Below the pieces are notes generated by a model that searched no databases, was not told the origin of the DNA, and was given only the letters and a program-made list of their open reading frames with translations. The position numbers were made by a program, and so were the translations under genes. Of a DNA stretch of 64,000 nucleotides, positions 23,748 through 32,538 are shown piece after piece. Position 1 is the stretch's first letter, and each line of letters begins with the position of its first letter. This DNA is from Thermocatellispora tengchongensis. Its GTDB lineage: Bacteria > Actinomycetota > Actinomycetes > Streptosporangiales > Streptosporangiaceae. The stretch covers positions 1 to 64,000 of the forward strand of contig NZ_JACHGN010000004.1 of assembly GCF_014202315.1 (NCBI RefSeq), given 5' to 3'.

Positions 23748-26700
23748 GGCGGTCACTTTCCGGGTACTCGGCCCCTTCACGGCACATGTCAACGGTGTGC
23801 CCGCCGACCTCGGGGGGCCGCGTCCGCGGCTGCTGCTGGCCCGGCTGATCATCGCCCGCGGGGCCACCGTGGCGGTGGACACGCTCCTCGACGACCTGTA
23901 CGACGGCGCCCCGCCGCCGCGTGCCGTGAACACCCTGCACAGCTACATCTCCAACCTGCGCCGGGTGCTGGAGCCGGACCGCGCCCCGCGTACGCCGTCG
24001 GCCGTGCTGGTCAACCGGCCGCCCGGGTACGCCCTGCTGCCGGACGAGGTGGACGCCGAGGAGTTCTCCCGGCTGGCGCGGGCGGGCGCGTACGCGGAGG
24101 CGCTGGCCCTGTGGCGCGGAGCCCCGTACGAGGAGTTCGCGGACGTGCCGTGGCTGCGGCCGGAGATCGAGCACCTGGCCGAGACCCACCTGGTGACCCT
24201 GGAGGGCCATCTCGCCCAGCGGCTCGGTTCCGGCGACCCGCACGTGGTGGGCGAGCTGGAGACCCTGGTCCGCGCCCATCCGCTGCGCGAGGGCCTGTGG
24301 GAGCTGCTGGCCCGCGGCCTGTACCGGCTCGGGCGGCAGGCGGACGCGCTGGACGCGCTGCGCACCGCCCGTACGCGGCTGGCCGAGGAGCTGGGGCTCG
24401 ATCCGGGCCCCGCGCTCCAGCGCCTGGAGGCGGCCATCCTCACCCAGGACCCCGCGCTGCTGTCGCCTTCCCCGGAGCCGGCCGGGATCGAGGTCGCCGC
24501 GCCCGCCGCCCCGCCGGTCACGGTGGGGCGCGGCGCGCAGCTCGGCAGGCTGGCGGAGCTGGCGGCCGGGGTGGCCGCGGGGCGGCCGGCCAGCGCGGTG
24601 ATCTCCGGCGAGCCGGGGATCGGCAAGACCTGGCTGGCGGAGGCGTTCGCGGCCGAGCGGGCCGCCGCGGGCTGGCTGGTGGCCCGGGGCCGCTGCCACG
24701 AGACCTCGGGCGCGCCCGCGCTGTGGCCCTGGCAGCAGGCGGTACGCGAGCTGGCCGCCGCCGTCCCGCCGCCCCCGGACAGCGCGCGCTGGCTCGGCGT
24801 CCTGCTCACCGACGACGCCCCGGCACCCGGCGAGGGCGCCGCGGGGGAGGCCGGCGAGGCGCGGTTCCGGCTGCACCGGGCGACGGCCGCGTACCTGGAG
24901 GCGGCGGCCCGGCGGCGGCGCGTGCTCATCGTGCTCGACGACCTGCAGTGGGCCGACGCCGCCTCGCTCGGCCTGCTCGTCGATCTCACCGCGCTGCTGC
25001 GCGGCCGGGTGCTGATCGCGGTCACCGTGCGCTCCGGCGAGGGCACCCCGGAGCTGTACGACGCGCTGGGCGTGCTGGGCCGCAGGGACGCCCTGAGGCT
25101 CCCCCTCGCCGGGCTCGACCGGGCCGCCATCGCCGAGCTGGCCGCCCGCCACGGCGTGCCCGCCGCCGAAGACGGCGTGGTGGCCGCGCTCGCCGAGCGC
25201 ACCCAGGGCAACCCGCTGTTCATCCGGGAGATCCTGCGCCTGGCCGCCGACCAGGGCTTGGAGCGGGCCCTGACCGGCGTGCCCGAGGGCCTGGCCGACG
25301 TGCTGCGCCAGCGGCTGCTGCGCCTGCCCGCCACTCACCGCGCCGTGCTGGACGCCGCCGCCGTCGTGGGCTCGGCCGCCGACCCGCTGGTGCTCGCGGA
25401 GATCGCCGGGATTCCGTCCGGCGAGGTGGACGAGGCGCTGGACACCGCGGCCGGGATGATGCTGCTCGCCTCCGACCAGCGCTTCACCCACGACCTGGTC
25501 CGCGAGACCGTGTACGCCGACGTGCCCGCGCGCCGCCGTGCGGGCCTGCACCTCGCCGCGCTGCGCGCGCTGGAGCGCCGCCCGCGCCCCGACCCGTCGG
25601 CCCTGGCCAGGCACGCGCTCGCCGCCGGCCCGGCCGCCGCCGCCGACGCCGTACGCTGGGCGTCCGCGGCCGCGGGGCAGGCGGCGGCGCGGCTGGCGTA
25701 CGAGGACGCGGTGGCGTGGTGGCGGCGGGCGGTCGCGGCGCACGCCACCCAGCCCGGCGCCGACCCCGCCGAACACGTGGAACTGCTGCTCAGCCTGGTG
25801 CGCGCCCAGCTCGTCGCGGGCGACGGCTACGGCGCGCGGCAGACCCGGGCCGAGGCGCTGCTCGCCGCCGACACCACCGCCGCGACCCTGTCGCAGGAAG
25901 CGGCCACCCTGCTCGCCGCCCGTGCCCTGACCAGCCTGGACGCACCGGGCCTGTGGAAGTTCTACGCCTATGGCGAGACCGAGGCGCACATCGTGCGGCG
26001 CATCGAGGACGCCCTCGCCCGGCTGCCCGCCCGCGACTCCGAGCTGCGGTGCAGGCTGCTCGGCTGCCTGGGCGTGGAACGCTACGACGGGTCCGCCGAC
26101 CCGCGCGGCGACCTGGCGACCGCCGAGGCACTGGCGATGGCCCGCCGCCTGCTGGAGCGGGGCGAGGCGGGCGAGCGGCTGCTCGCGGTCACGCTGAACG
26201 CCCGCTACCTCGGCGTCCAGCTCATGGACCGCCTGGCCGAGCTGGACGCGATCGGCGTCGAGCTGGCCTCCCTCGACGGGCTGCCCGCCTTCGCGCTACT
26301 CGGCTACATGATCATGGAACGTACCAGGCTGGAGCGGTTCGACGTGGCCGGGGCCGACTGGGCCGCGGCGCGGGCGGAGTCCCTGATCGAGCGGCTGGAC
26401 CTGCCCTGGCCGCGCTTCCAGCACCAGATCTGGCGCGTCACCCGCCGGCTGGTCGCGGGCGACTTCGCCGGCGCCGACGCCGAGCACACCAAGGCGGCCG
26501 AGGCGGGCGAGCGGCTGAACTCCTGGGGCACCAGGGGCGCCCTCTCGACGGTGGCGCTGGCCAGGGCCCTGCAAGCGGGCGACGGCGCGAACATGGAGCT
26601 GACCGACACCCACTCCAGGTTCCCGGCCTACCGGCAGGCCGTCGAGGTGCTGGCCGCCCACTACCGTGGCGAGCCGCCGCACCGGCCCGGCACCTGGTAC

Positions 26701-27027
26701 GACCCGCCGCACGACTTCCTCGAACTGCCCACCCTGTGCTACCAGGCCCTGGCCCAGGCCGTCACGGGCGACGCGGAGGCGTCCGCGCGGACGTACCGCA
26801 GACTGCTGCCGTACGAGGACCGGCTGGCCATCGGCTCGGGCACCTTCGCCGGCGGCCCGGTCGGCTACTACCTCGGCCTGCTGGCCCCCGACGAGACGAC
26901 CGCGCACACCCACCTGAAGACGGCCGAGGACCGCTGCGCCCGCGCCGGGCTCACCTGGTGGTCCACCCGCATCAAGCAAGCCACGACCGACCCCGGGGCG
27001 CCGCCCCGAGCGGGTGGTGACGGCTGA
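23746..27027 (+). CDS. BTAD/AfsR-like transcriptional regulator with AAA ATPase domain
   Basis: A 1093-residue regulator. Residues 1-95 hold an OmpR-type winged helix (FRVLGPFTAHVNG through NTLHSYISNLRRVLEPDR), about 96-245 a bacterial transcriptional activation domain (EEFSRLARAGAYAEALALWRG, ELGLDPGPALQRLEAAIL), and about 265-600 an AAA/STAND ATPase with Walker A GEPGIGKT at 288-295 and Walker B VLIVLDDLQWAD. The remaining 480 residues look helical and TPR-like. Such large SARP proteins activate pathway genes in response to ATP-dependent oligomerisation. The start codon lies in an inverted repeat with no ribosome site, so leaderless or structure-controlled translation is likely. Confidence 0.93.
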   Translation: MAVTFRVLGPFTAHVNGVPADLGGPRPRLLLARLIIARGATVAVDTLLDDLYDGAPPPRAVNTLHSYISNLRRVLEPDRAPRTPSAVLVNRPPGYALLPDEVDAEEFSRLARAGAYAEALALWRGAPYEEFADVPWLRPEIEHLAETHLVTLEGHLAQRLGSGDPHVVGELETLVRAHPLREGLWELLARGLYRLGRQADALDALRTARTRLAEELGLDPGPALQRLEAAILTQDPALLSPSPEPAGIEVAAPAAPPVTVGRGAQLGRLAELAAGVAAGRPASAVISGEPGIGKTWLAEAFAAERAAAGWLVARGRCHETSGAPALWPWQQAVRELAAAVPPPPDSARWLGVLLTDDAPAPGEGAAGEAGEARFRLHRATAAYLEAAARRRRVLIVLDDLQWADAASLGLLVDLTALLRGRVLIAVTVRSGEGTPELYDALGVLGRRDALRLPLAGLDRAAIAELAARHGVPAAEDGVVAALAERTQGNPLFIREILRLAADQGLERALTGVPEGLADVLRQRLLRLPATHRAVLDAAAVVGSAADPLVLAEIAGIPSGEVDEALDTAAGMMLLASDQRFTHDLVRETVYADVPARRRAGLHLAALRALERRPRPDPSALARHALAAGPAAAADAVRWASAAAGQAAARLAYEDAVAWWRRAVAAHATQPGADPAEHVELLLSLVRAQLVAGDGYGARQTRAEALLAADTTAATLSQEAATLLAARALTSLDAPGLWKFYAYGETEAHIVRRIEDALARLPARDSELRCRLLGCLGVERYDGSADPRGDLATAEALAMARRLLERGEAGERLLAVTLNARYLGVQLMDRLAELDAIGVELASLDGLPAFALLGYMIMERTRLERFDVAGADWAAARAESLIERLDLPWPRFQHQIWRVTRRLVAGDFAGADAEHTKAAEAGERLNSWGTRGALSTVALARALQAGDGANMELTDTHSRFPAYRQAVEVLAAHYRGEPPHRPGTWYDPPHDFLELPTLCYQALAQAVTGDAEASARTYRRLLPYEDRLAIGSGTFAGGPVGYYLGLLAPDETTAHTHLKTAEDRCARAGLTWWSTRIKQATTDPGAPPRAGGDG

Positions 27028-27047
27028 CCGCCGCGCGGGGGCGGCGG

Positions 27048-27911
27048 TCAGGCGTTCTGGGGGGTGGGGACGGCGGCGTCCCAGTCGATGGCGACCTTTT
27101 GGGGGTCTTCGGGGGCGATTCTGGCCGGGACCCGGGTGCCGGGGGTGGTGAGGGGCAGGTGGTGCGGGGGGACGCGGTGGGCCAGGCGGACCTCGTACGG
27201 GCGGGCGTCGGGGCCGGTCACGAGGAGGACCAGGCCGATGACGGGGTCGCCGTTGTCGGCGGTCATGCCGTTGGTGGAGAAGGTGGCCAGGACGGTGGCC
27301 GTGGCCGGGACGCCCCTGGCGAGGATGTCGGCGGCGGAGACGCGCTCGCCGGGGGTGGGGTGGGAGGCGGCCCGCTGCCAGTCGATGGTGAGGCGGGCCG
27401 GGTCGGCCGGGTCCAGGCGGACGGGGAGGTGGGCGCCGGGCAGGACCGCGCCGACCAGCAGGCGGGGCAGGGGCTCGCGGTGGCTGACCCGGTAGGCGTC
27501 GGCGCCCTCGCGGCGCACCTCCAGGTCGAAGACGACCATGGGCTGGTCGTTGATCGTCACGCCGGTGTCGCGCATGGCGAGGATCACCGCGCTCGCCGGG
27601 ACACCGCCGGTCAGGAGGTCGGTGTTGCCGCCGGTCATGTCCTTGATCAAGCCGAAGATCCCTCCGGGTGAGCCGCCGCCGGCCGTGGACTCGGCGCCGG
27701 CGCCCGACATCACGCCGCGCAGAGCCTGGTTCCACAGGCCGGCGAAGATCAGGAAGAAGCCGGGGATCATCAGGGTCATACCGAGGCCGAAGGCCCAGCC
27801 GGACCAGGCGGTCGGCGGCCAGCTCACCATGCCGGCGACTCCGGCGGCCGTCGCGACGGCGCCCACGGTCTCGACGGCGATTCCGGTCAGGAGCAGGATC
27901 GAGCGCTTCAC
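27048..27911 (-). CDS. Hypothetical membrane protein with duplicated soluble domain
   Basis: A 287-residue protein with two N-terminal helices (ILLLTGIAVETVGAVATAAG and GWAFGLGMTLMIPGFFLIFAG), a glycine-rich loop, and two tandem copies of a roughly 85-residue domain. The copies share GVPA-A-vLA at the start, a central strand ending in PYEV/AYRV, and a closing P-dPqk/aR-(v/t)iDW. It resembles the SHOCT-neighbourhood proteins of actinomycetes, whose function is unknown. GTG 27911 is preferred because AGGGA precedes it; another GTG lies 12 nt upstream. It converges with the BTAD regulator gene. Confidence 0.7.
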   Translation of the reverse strand: MKRSILLLTGIAVETVGAVATAAGVAGMVSWPPTAWSGWAFGLGMTLMIPGFFLIFAGLWNQALRGVMSGAGAESTAGGGSPGGIFGLIKDMTGGNTDLLTGGVPASAVILAMRDTGVTINDQPMVVFDLEVRREGADAYRVSHREPLPRLLVGAVLPGAHLPVRLDPADPARLTIDWQRAASHPTPGERVSAADILARGVPATATVLATFSTNGMTADNGDPVIGLVLLVTGPDARPYEVRLAHRVPPHHLPLTTPGTRVPARIAPEDPQKVAIDWDAAVPTPQNA

Positions 27912-28098
27912 GGCGTCCCTCACTTGTCAGATCGTTCGTGTGCGGTGATAGGTAACGCTGGATCGCTTGCGCGCCGGTTGCATCCCGATTACCCGGGACT
28001 TTGTCGCTGCAAGTCGGGATAAGTCGCCCCGCAAATCACCATGGATGCCGCGATCCTCCCCTACGATCTTGCGCATACGCGAAACGGTCAGGAGTGGC

Positions 28099-28908
28099 GT
28101 GGACGAGAGCAGAGTGCCACCGGGAGTAGATCCGACCGTGCCCAGCGTGGCGCGGATCTACGACTACTACCTGGGTGGCAAGGACAACTTCGCGGTGGAC
28201 CGCGAGGCGGCGAAGAAGATCATCGAGATCCTGCCGAACGTCGGCGAGATCGCCAGGGAGAACCGCTACTTCCTGGAGCGGGCGGTGACGTACCTCAGCG
28301 AGCAGGGTGTGCGCCAGTTCCTCGACATCGGCGCGGGCCTGCCCACCCAGCGCAACGTGCACCAGGTCGCCCAGGAACTCGCGCCCGGCTCTCGGGTCGT
28401 GTACGTGGACAACGACCCCATCGTGCTCGCGCACGCCCGCGCGATCCTGGCCGAGAACGAGGACGTGATCGCGGTCGAGGGCGACATGCTGCGGCCCCGG
28501 GAGATCGTCGAGCACCCCGACGTCCGGGCCCACCTCGACTTCTCCCAGCCGGTCGGACTGCTGCTGCTGGCCGTGCTGCACTTCGTGCCGGACGATGACC
28601 AGGCCGTCTCGATCGTACGCACGCTGTCCGAGCCGCTGGTCCCGGACAGCCACCTGGTGATCTCGCACGCCTCGATCGGGCCGGTCAGCGAGGAGGACGA
28701 CCGCGAGGCCCAGGCGATCTACAGCAGGACCTCGGCCCCCGGCGTGGCGTCGCGCACCCCCGAGCAGGTGGAGGTCTTCTTCGCCGGGCTCGACCTGGCC
28801 GAACCCGGCGTCGTGCCGCTCCAGGACTGGCGGCCCACGGTGCGACTGGACATCGCCGCCAAACCGGGCGAGGCCGGCGCGGTGGGCGGAGTGGCCCGAA
28901 TCCCCTGA
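28099..28908 (+). CDS. SAM-dependent methyltransferase, PF04672 family
   Basis: A 269-residue protein of the actinomycete S-adenosylmethionine methyltransferase family (formerly DUF574). Diagnostic stretches are SVARIYDYYLGGKDNFAVDREAA at the N-terminus, the glycine-rich FLDIGAGLPTQRNVHQ, and VVYVDNDPIVLAHARA for the adenosyl-binding acidic residue. The C-terminal RTPEQVEVFFAGLDLAEPGVVPLQDW is also conserved. The methyl acceptor is unknown for the family. GTG 28099 has AGGAG four to five bases upstream. A paralogue lies at 36270-37112 next to a DUF5753 regulator. Confidence 0.92.
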   Translation: MDESRVPPGVDPTVPSVARIYDYYLGGKDNFAVDREAAKKIIEILPNVGEIARENRYFLERAVTYLSEQGVRQFLDIGAGLPTQRNVHQVAQELAPGSRVVYVDNDPIVLAHARAILAENEDVIAVEGDMLRPREIVEHPDVRAHLDFSQPVGLLLLAVLHFVPDDDQAVSIVRTLSEPLVPDSHLVISHASIGPVSEEDDREAQAIYSRTSAPGVASRTPEQVEVFFAGLDLAEPGVVPLQDWRPTVRLDIAAKPGEAGAVGGVARIP

Positions 28909-28936
28909 GCCCGGCCCTACGGCACGGCGAAGGGGT

Positions 28937-29092
28937 CGCCCCGTCTCTCGCCGCGGGTCACGCGGCCGCAAGGCAGGCGCTCCGCCCCTTTGCCGCGGGT
29001 TACGCGGCTGCAAGGCAGTCGCCCCGTCCCTCGCCGCAGGTCACGCGGCCGCAAGGCAGGCGCTCCGTCCCTTGGCCGCGGGTTATGCGGCG
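28937..29092. repeat. 41-42 bp tandem repeat, 3.8 copies
   Basis: Units start at 28937, 28978, 29020 and 29061 and are 41, 42 and 41 bp plus a partial copy. Each contains CGC(C/T)CCG, then GCCGCgGGT-ACGCGGC as an inner inverted repeat and GCAAGGCAG at the end. Units 1 and 3, and units 2 and 4, are closest, suggesting an 83-bp doubling. The last copy runs into the 3' end of the polyprenyl synthase gene and contains its TAA stop. Confidence 0.85.
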
Positions 29093-30087
29093 CGGCGTAC
29101 CGCCAGGTCGCACAGGGAGTCGAGCGCGTCGCGGGCCGGGCTGTCGGGGAGGGCCGCCACCGCGGCCCTGGCCTCGGCCGCGTACCGCTCGGCCTCCTCG
29201 CGCGCGCGGTCCATGGCCGGGGAGCCGCGCAGCAGGTCCAGCGCCTCCGCGTGCAGGGCGGGGTCGGTGACCGGGCCGGAGCGGAGGATCTCGCCCAGGC
29301 GGCGGGCTCCGGCGTCGCCCTCGCCGACGGCGTACAACATCGGCAGGGTGGTCAGGCCGGCGCGCAGGTCGGTGCCCGCCGCCTTCCCCGAGCGATCGAC
29401 CTCGGACATGATGTCGATGAGGTCGTCGGAGAGCTGGAAGGCGACGCCCAGCGCCTCGCCGTACGCGGTGAGGGCCTTGATCGTGCCGGGGTCGGCGCCG
29501 GAGCAGATCCCGCCCAGGCGCACCGACAAGGCGATCAGCGAGGCCGACTTGTCGCGGACCACGCTCACGTAGTGGTCGGCGGGGTCCTCACCGGGCCGCG
29601 GGCCCTCGGCCTCGCGCACCTGGCCGCGTACCAGGCGCTCGAAGGCCAGCGACTGCGCCCGGCGCGCCTCGTCGCCCAGATCGATGCTGATCGAGGCCGC
29701 GCGGGCGAACAGGTGGTCCCCGACCAGGATCGCGACCTTGTTGCCGTAGCGGACGTGCGCGCTCGGCACGTTGTGGCGCATGGGGGCCTCGTCCATGACG
29801 TCGTCGTGGTAGAGCGAGGCGACGTGCAGCAGCTCGACCGAGACGGCGGCCGTACGCACCTGGGGCGCGTCCGGGTCGCCGAAACGCGCGCCGAGGAACA
29901 CCAGCAGGGGGCGCCAGCGCTTGCCCCCGGCGTCGATGAGGTGGACGGCCGCCTCCCTGATCAGCGGCTCGGACGAATCGACGGCGACCTCGCGCAGGTG
30001 GGCCTCGAAGGAGGTCATTGCCTCCTTCAGGCCGCCCGCGAGGTTGTCGTCCGCAGGCGCGAGCTGCTCCAGGGCCGATCGCGACAT
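29083..30087 (-). CDS. Polyprenyl diphosphate synthase
   Basis: A 334-residue trans-prenyltransferase. It has GGKRWRP at about 54-60, the first aspartate-rich motif DDVMD at 95-99 and the second DDLID at 221-225, with FQLSDD before it. These bind magnesium-diphosphate and define the family. The length and motifs suit a long-chain synthase (heptaprenyl- to decaprenyl-diphosphate, for menaquinone), and the residues just before DDVMD (LHVASLY) are small or medium sized. GGAGGAAGA precedes ATG 30087. No menaquinone genes are adjacent. Its C-terminal codons lie in a tandem repeat. Confidence 0.93.
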   Translation of the reverse strand: MSRSALEQLAPADDNLAGGLKEAMTSFEAHLREVAVDSSEPLIREAAVHLIDAGGKRWRPLLVFLGARFGDPDAPQVRTAAVSVELLHVASLYHDDVMDEAPMRHNVPSAHVRYGNKVAILVGDHLFARAASISIDLGDEARRAQSLAFERLVRGQVREAEGPRPGEDPADHYVSVVRDKSASLIALSVRLGGICSGADPGTIKALTAYGEALGVAFQLSDDLIDIMSEVDRSGKAAGTDLRAGLTTLPMLYAVGEGDAGARRLGEILRSGPVTDPALHAEALDLLRGSPAMDRAREEAERYAAEARAAVAALPDSPARDALDSLCDLAVRRAA

Positions 30088-30433
30088 TCTTCCTCCGCAC
30101 TCCCTTGAACCGACATGTCTGGAAATCACACGCACTGCCCCGTGTGACGCTAGCACCAGACGATCAGCCGCGAGCGCGCCCGGCCCTCGTACCCGGACCT
30201 GTGATCGGCGCGTGGAGGCGGACCCGGCACGGCACGGCACGGCCCCCTGCCCGGGCGGGCGCACGCGCCGGATGGCGCTCGCCCCCGGCACCGGCCGCCT
30301 GCTCCCCGAGGCGCGGGCCGCGCTGGACACCGCCGAGAGCGAGTTCCCGGCGACATGAGTTAACGCGAGGCCCTGTGGCTCCTGCTCCGGCGCCTGCTCA
30401 CCCGCGCGACCTGCGACGAGACGTGGCTGTGAG
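30088..30433. other. Intergenic region without a supported gene
   Basis: Upstream of the polyprenyl synthase and downstream of kptA. It probably holds the synthase promoter. I found no convincing small gene, hairpin or repeat; open frames here have poor third-position GC bias. Confidence 0.5.
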
Positions 30434-30979
30434 TCACCCCGCGGGGAAGCCGATGTACTCCGGCGGCACGTGCTCCACCAGCCAGACGCCGTTGGCGCTG
30501 ACGCGGAACTCGTGCCCGTCGCGGTGCATCCGCCCGGCGTCCACACCGAGCACGACCGGCCGCCCGCGCCGGGCGCCCACGCGGGTCGCGGTCTCGCGGT
30601 CGGGCGACAGGTGGACGTACTGACGCCGCATCCGCCGCAGCCCTTCGGCGCGGATCGGGCGCAGGGCGGCGGCGACGGTGCCGTGGTAGAGCCACTCGGG
30701 CGGCGCCACCGCCGGCAGGTCGAGATCGACCGCGACCGAATGGCCCTGACTGGCCCGGATGCGGCCGTCCTGGATCGCGTACCGCTGCTTGTCGTTGGCC
30801 GCGACGACCTGCTCCAGCTCCGCCCGCGAGATCGGGAAGCCGTGCGCCGCCGCGGCGCCGAGCAGTACGTCCACCTCCACCCAGCCGTGCGGATCGAGCG
30901 CGATGCCGATCCGCTCGGGCTGGTGCCGCAGGTGCTTGGCCAGGTACTTCGAGATGCGTACCATCCGCCGTTCGTCCAT
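30434..30979 (-). CDS. kptA: RNA 2'-phosphotransferase (KptA/Tpt1)
   Basis: A 181-residue NAD-dependent enzyme that removes a 2'-phosphate from RNA, transferring it to NAD to give ADP-ribose cyclic phosphate. Family stretches are SKYLAKHLRHQPERIGI at the N-terminus, NDKQRYAI, IRASQGHSVAVDL, LYHGT in the NAD-binding half, QYVHLSPDRETA and a C-terminal VSANGVWLVEHVPPEYI. Bacteria have no tRNA-splicing pathway leaving such a phosphate, so its RNA target is unknown. ATG 30979 is chosen; an in-frame GTG lies 9 nt upstream. Confidence 0.93.
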   Translation of the reverse strand: MDERRMVRISKYLAKHLRHQPERIGIALDPHGWVEVDVLLGAAAAHGFPISRAELEQVVAANDKQRYAIQDGRIRASQGHSVAVDLDLPAVAPPEWLYHGTVAAALRPIRAEGLRRMRRQYVHLSPDRETATRVGARRGRPVVLGVDAGRMHRDGHEFRVSANGVWLVEHVPPEYIGFPAG

Positions 30980-31051
30980 CGCGCCCACTGTCTCACAGGG
31001 CGGCGGAGACGCGCCGCCCGTTATCAGCCGGTCACGCCGGGTTCAGCCGGG

Positions 31052-31864
31052 TCATGCCTCCCCGCGCAGATGCTGGATGTAGCGGTCGGCGCTGGCGCGC
31101 ACGATCCGCTCGGCGTCCTGACGGACGACCGGGGTCCACCAGCCCCCGTAGATGCGCTCGAACCGGTACGGCTCCACCGCCGCGACCACCCCCCGCACGT
31201 CCCGCTCCGGCAGCGGCAGCCGGTTGGGCGCGCTCCAGACGAAGGTGATCCGGTCCTCCCCCGGCGTGACGAAGATCGTGTCGCCGGTGAGCAGCACACC
31301 ACGCCCCTCGGCGCCGTCCGCCCAGTGCACCACCGCACTGCCGGGGAAATGCCCCCCGCACTGCACCAGCGTGACCCCCGGCAGCACCTCGGCCGTCCCC
31401 GACCACGTCCGCACTCGCTCGGCGGGACGCATCAGCCACCCGGCATCGGCCTCCGGCAGCAGGATCTCGGCCCCGAAGGCCCGGCTCCACTCCACCATCG
31501 AGCCGTAGAAGTGCGGATGGCTGGCGGTGACCACCCGCAGCCCGCCCAGCTCCCGAACCCGCTCGACCGCCTCCTCGTCGATGAACCCCGACGGGTCCCA
31601 CAGCAGGTTCCCCTCGGAGGTCCGCACCAGCAGCGAACGCTGCCCGATGGCCACCTGCGGCTCCGCACCGATCCCGACCAGACCGGGCTCGACCTCCCGC
31701 ACCACACTCCGATGCCCCGCCGCCCTCAACTCACCGAGCGTGGTCCACTTCTGACCCCCCGGCGGCACCCACTGCCGCTCATCGGCACAGACCGCACAGA
31801 CGGCCGGCGGCTCGTCCAGCTCGCCATGGTGATTGCCACACGTCGCACACACCCATACCGCCAT
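31052..31864 (-). CDS. MBL-fold protein with N-terminal rubredoxin-like zinc ribbon
   Basis: A 270-residue protein. Residues 1-30 are a four-cysteine ribbon (C6-x2-C9 and C23-x2-C26). The rest is a metallo-beta-lactamase fold: the position of the usual HxHxDH reads SHPHFYGSMVEW, then QCGGHFPGSAVVHW (third His), TGDTIF (Asp) and a C-terminal IYGGWW. The first motif lacks the Asp-His pair, so it may hold one metal or be inactive on beta-lactams. AAAGGGGTG precedes the ATG. No operon partner is evident. Confidence 0.82.
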   Translation of the reverse strand: MAVWVCATCGNHHGELDEPPAVCAVCADERQWVPPGGQKWTTLGELRAAGHRSVVREVEPGLVGIGAEPQVAIGQRSLLVRTSEGNLLWDPSGFIDEEAVERVRELGGLRVVTASHPHFYGSMVEWSRAFGAEILLPEADAGWLMRPAERVRTWSGTAEVLPGVTLVQCGGHFPGSAVVHWADGAEGRGVLLTGDTIFVTPGEDRITFVWSAPNRLPLPERDVRGVVAAVEPYRFERIYGGWWTPVVRQDAERIVRASADRYIQHLRGEA

Positions 31865-32004
31865 GCCCACCCCTTTCTCCGACACATCAGGAAACGTACC
31901 CGCCACAGCCCTTCCCGGCCGCACCCCACGGCCGGGGAGACAGGGCGCGGAGCACGGGCCAGGGAGAGGACCGGGCTGAAGGGACGGACAGAGGGCACGG
32001 GGGC

Positions 32005-32160
32005 GCCCGCGGAGCGCGAGGGCCGGGCCACCGCCCACACACCCGGCCACGTCGCCAGGAGCCCGGCGACGCGCGTGTACGGGCCCGCGGAACGCGGAAG
32101 CCGGGCCACCGCCCACACACCCGGCCACGTCGCCAAGAGCCCGGCGACGCGCGTGTACGG
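32005..32160. repeat. Two tandem copies of a 78-bp unit
   Basis: Positions 32005-32082 are repeated at 32083-32160 with only about five differences. The unit starts GCCCGCGGA and ends GCGACGCGCGTGTACGG and includes the inverted pair CGTCGCC/GGCGACG. It fills the spacer between the MBL-fold gene and the small secreted protein gene. Nothing here looks coding. Confidence 0.85.
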
Positions 32161-32205
32161 CGCGGGGCGCCATCGCTGCCGTCCCGCGCCGTGCGCGTGC
32201 GTACG

Positions 32206-32475
32206 TCAGGCGTCGTCGTCGGAGACCGACGTGGCGCCTTTGCATGTGGTCGTGGCTTTGCCGAAGAGGACCAGAGCCTTGCCGCAGCTGCTCACCGGCA
32301 CCGACACCGGCTCCACGATCTCGTCGTTGAAGATCACGATGTCGCCGAGGAGCGACGACCCGCCACCTCCCGGTTCCGGGGTGTCGGCGTGGGCCGGAGC
32401 GGCCACGGCGAGAAGTCCCGCCGCGACGCCGCCGACCCCCAATCGGACGGCGCCCACGACACCTCTGCCGAACAT
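32206..32475 (-). CDS. Small secreted chaplin-like protein
   Basis: An 89-residue protein with a signal peptide ending VAAPAHA. The mature 58 residues contain EPVSVPVSSCGKALVLFGKA followed by TTTCKG, so two cysteines about 15 apart frame a valine-rich strand. Chaplins, the amyloid-forming coat proteins of aerial hyphae, have a related VPV-x-CG-x-V...C pattern but a longer loop, so this would be a shortened or divergent relative. A strong GAAGGAG precedes the ATG. The call is tentative. Confidence 0.6.
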   Translation of the reverse strand: MFGRGVVGAVRLGVGGVAAGLLAVAAPAHADTPEPGGGGSSLLGDIVIFNDEIVEPVSVPVSSCGKALVLFGKATTTCKGATSVSDDDA

Positions 32476-32538
32476 TGCGTTCTCCTTCTCTCCCCCGCCC
32501 GCCCGGAGGACCGGGCGGACGCCCCGCGGGTCAACCGG

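Noticed and set aside
23218-25989. Long minus-strand frame opposite the BTAD regulator
   Set aside because: No start signal or motif; antisense composition artefact.
22866-27020. Open frame of nearly 1400 codons on the plus strand
   Set aside because: It overlaps the amidohydrolase and BTAD regulator in another frame and is low-complexity Arg/Ala/Gly; the real genes have clear domains.
28937-29092. CRISPR array
   Set aside because: Units are contiguous with no unique spacers, and there are no cas genes.
32005-32160. Inverted ends of an insertion sequence
   Set aside because: The copies are direct, adjacent and without a transposase.
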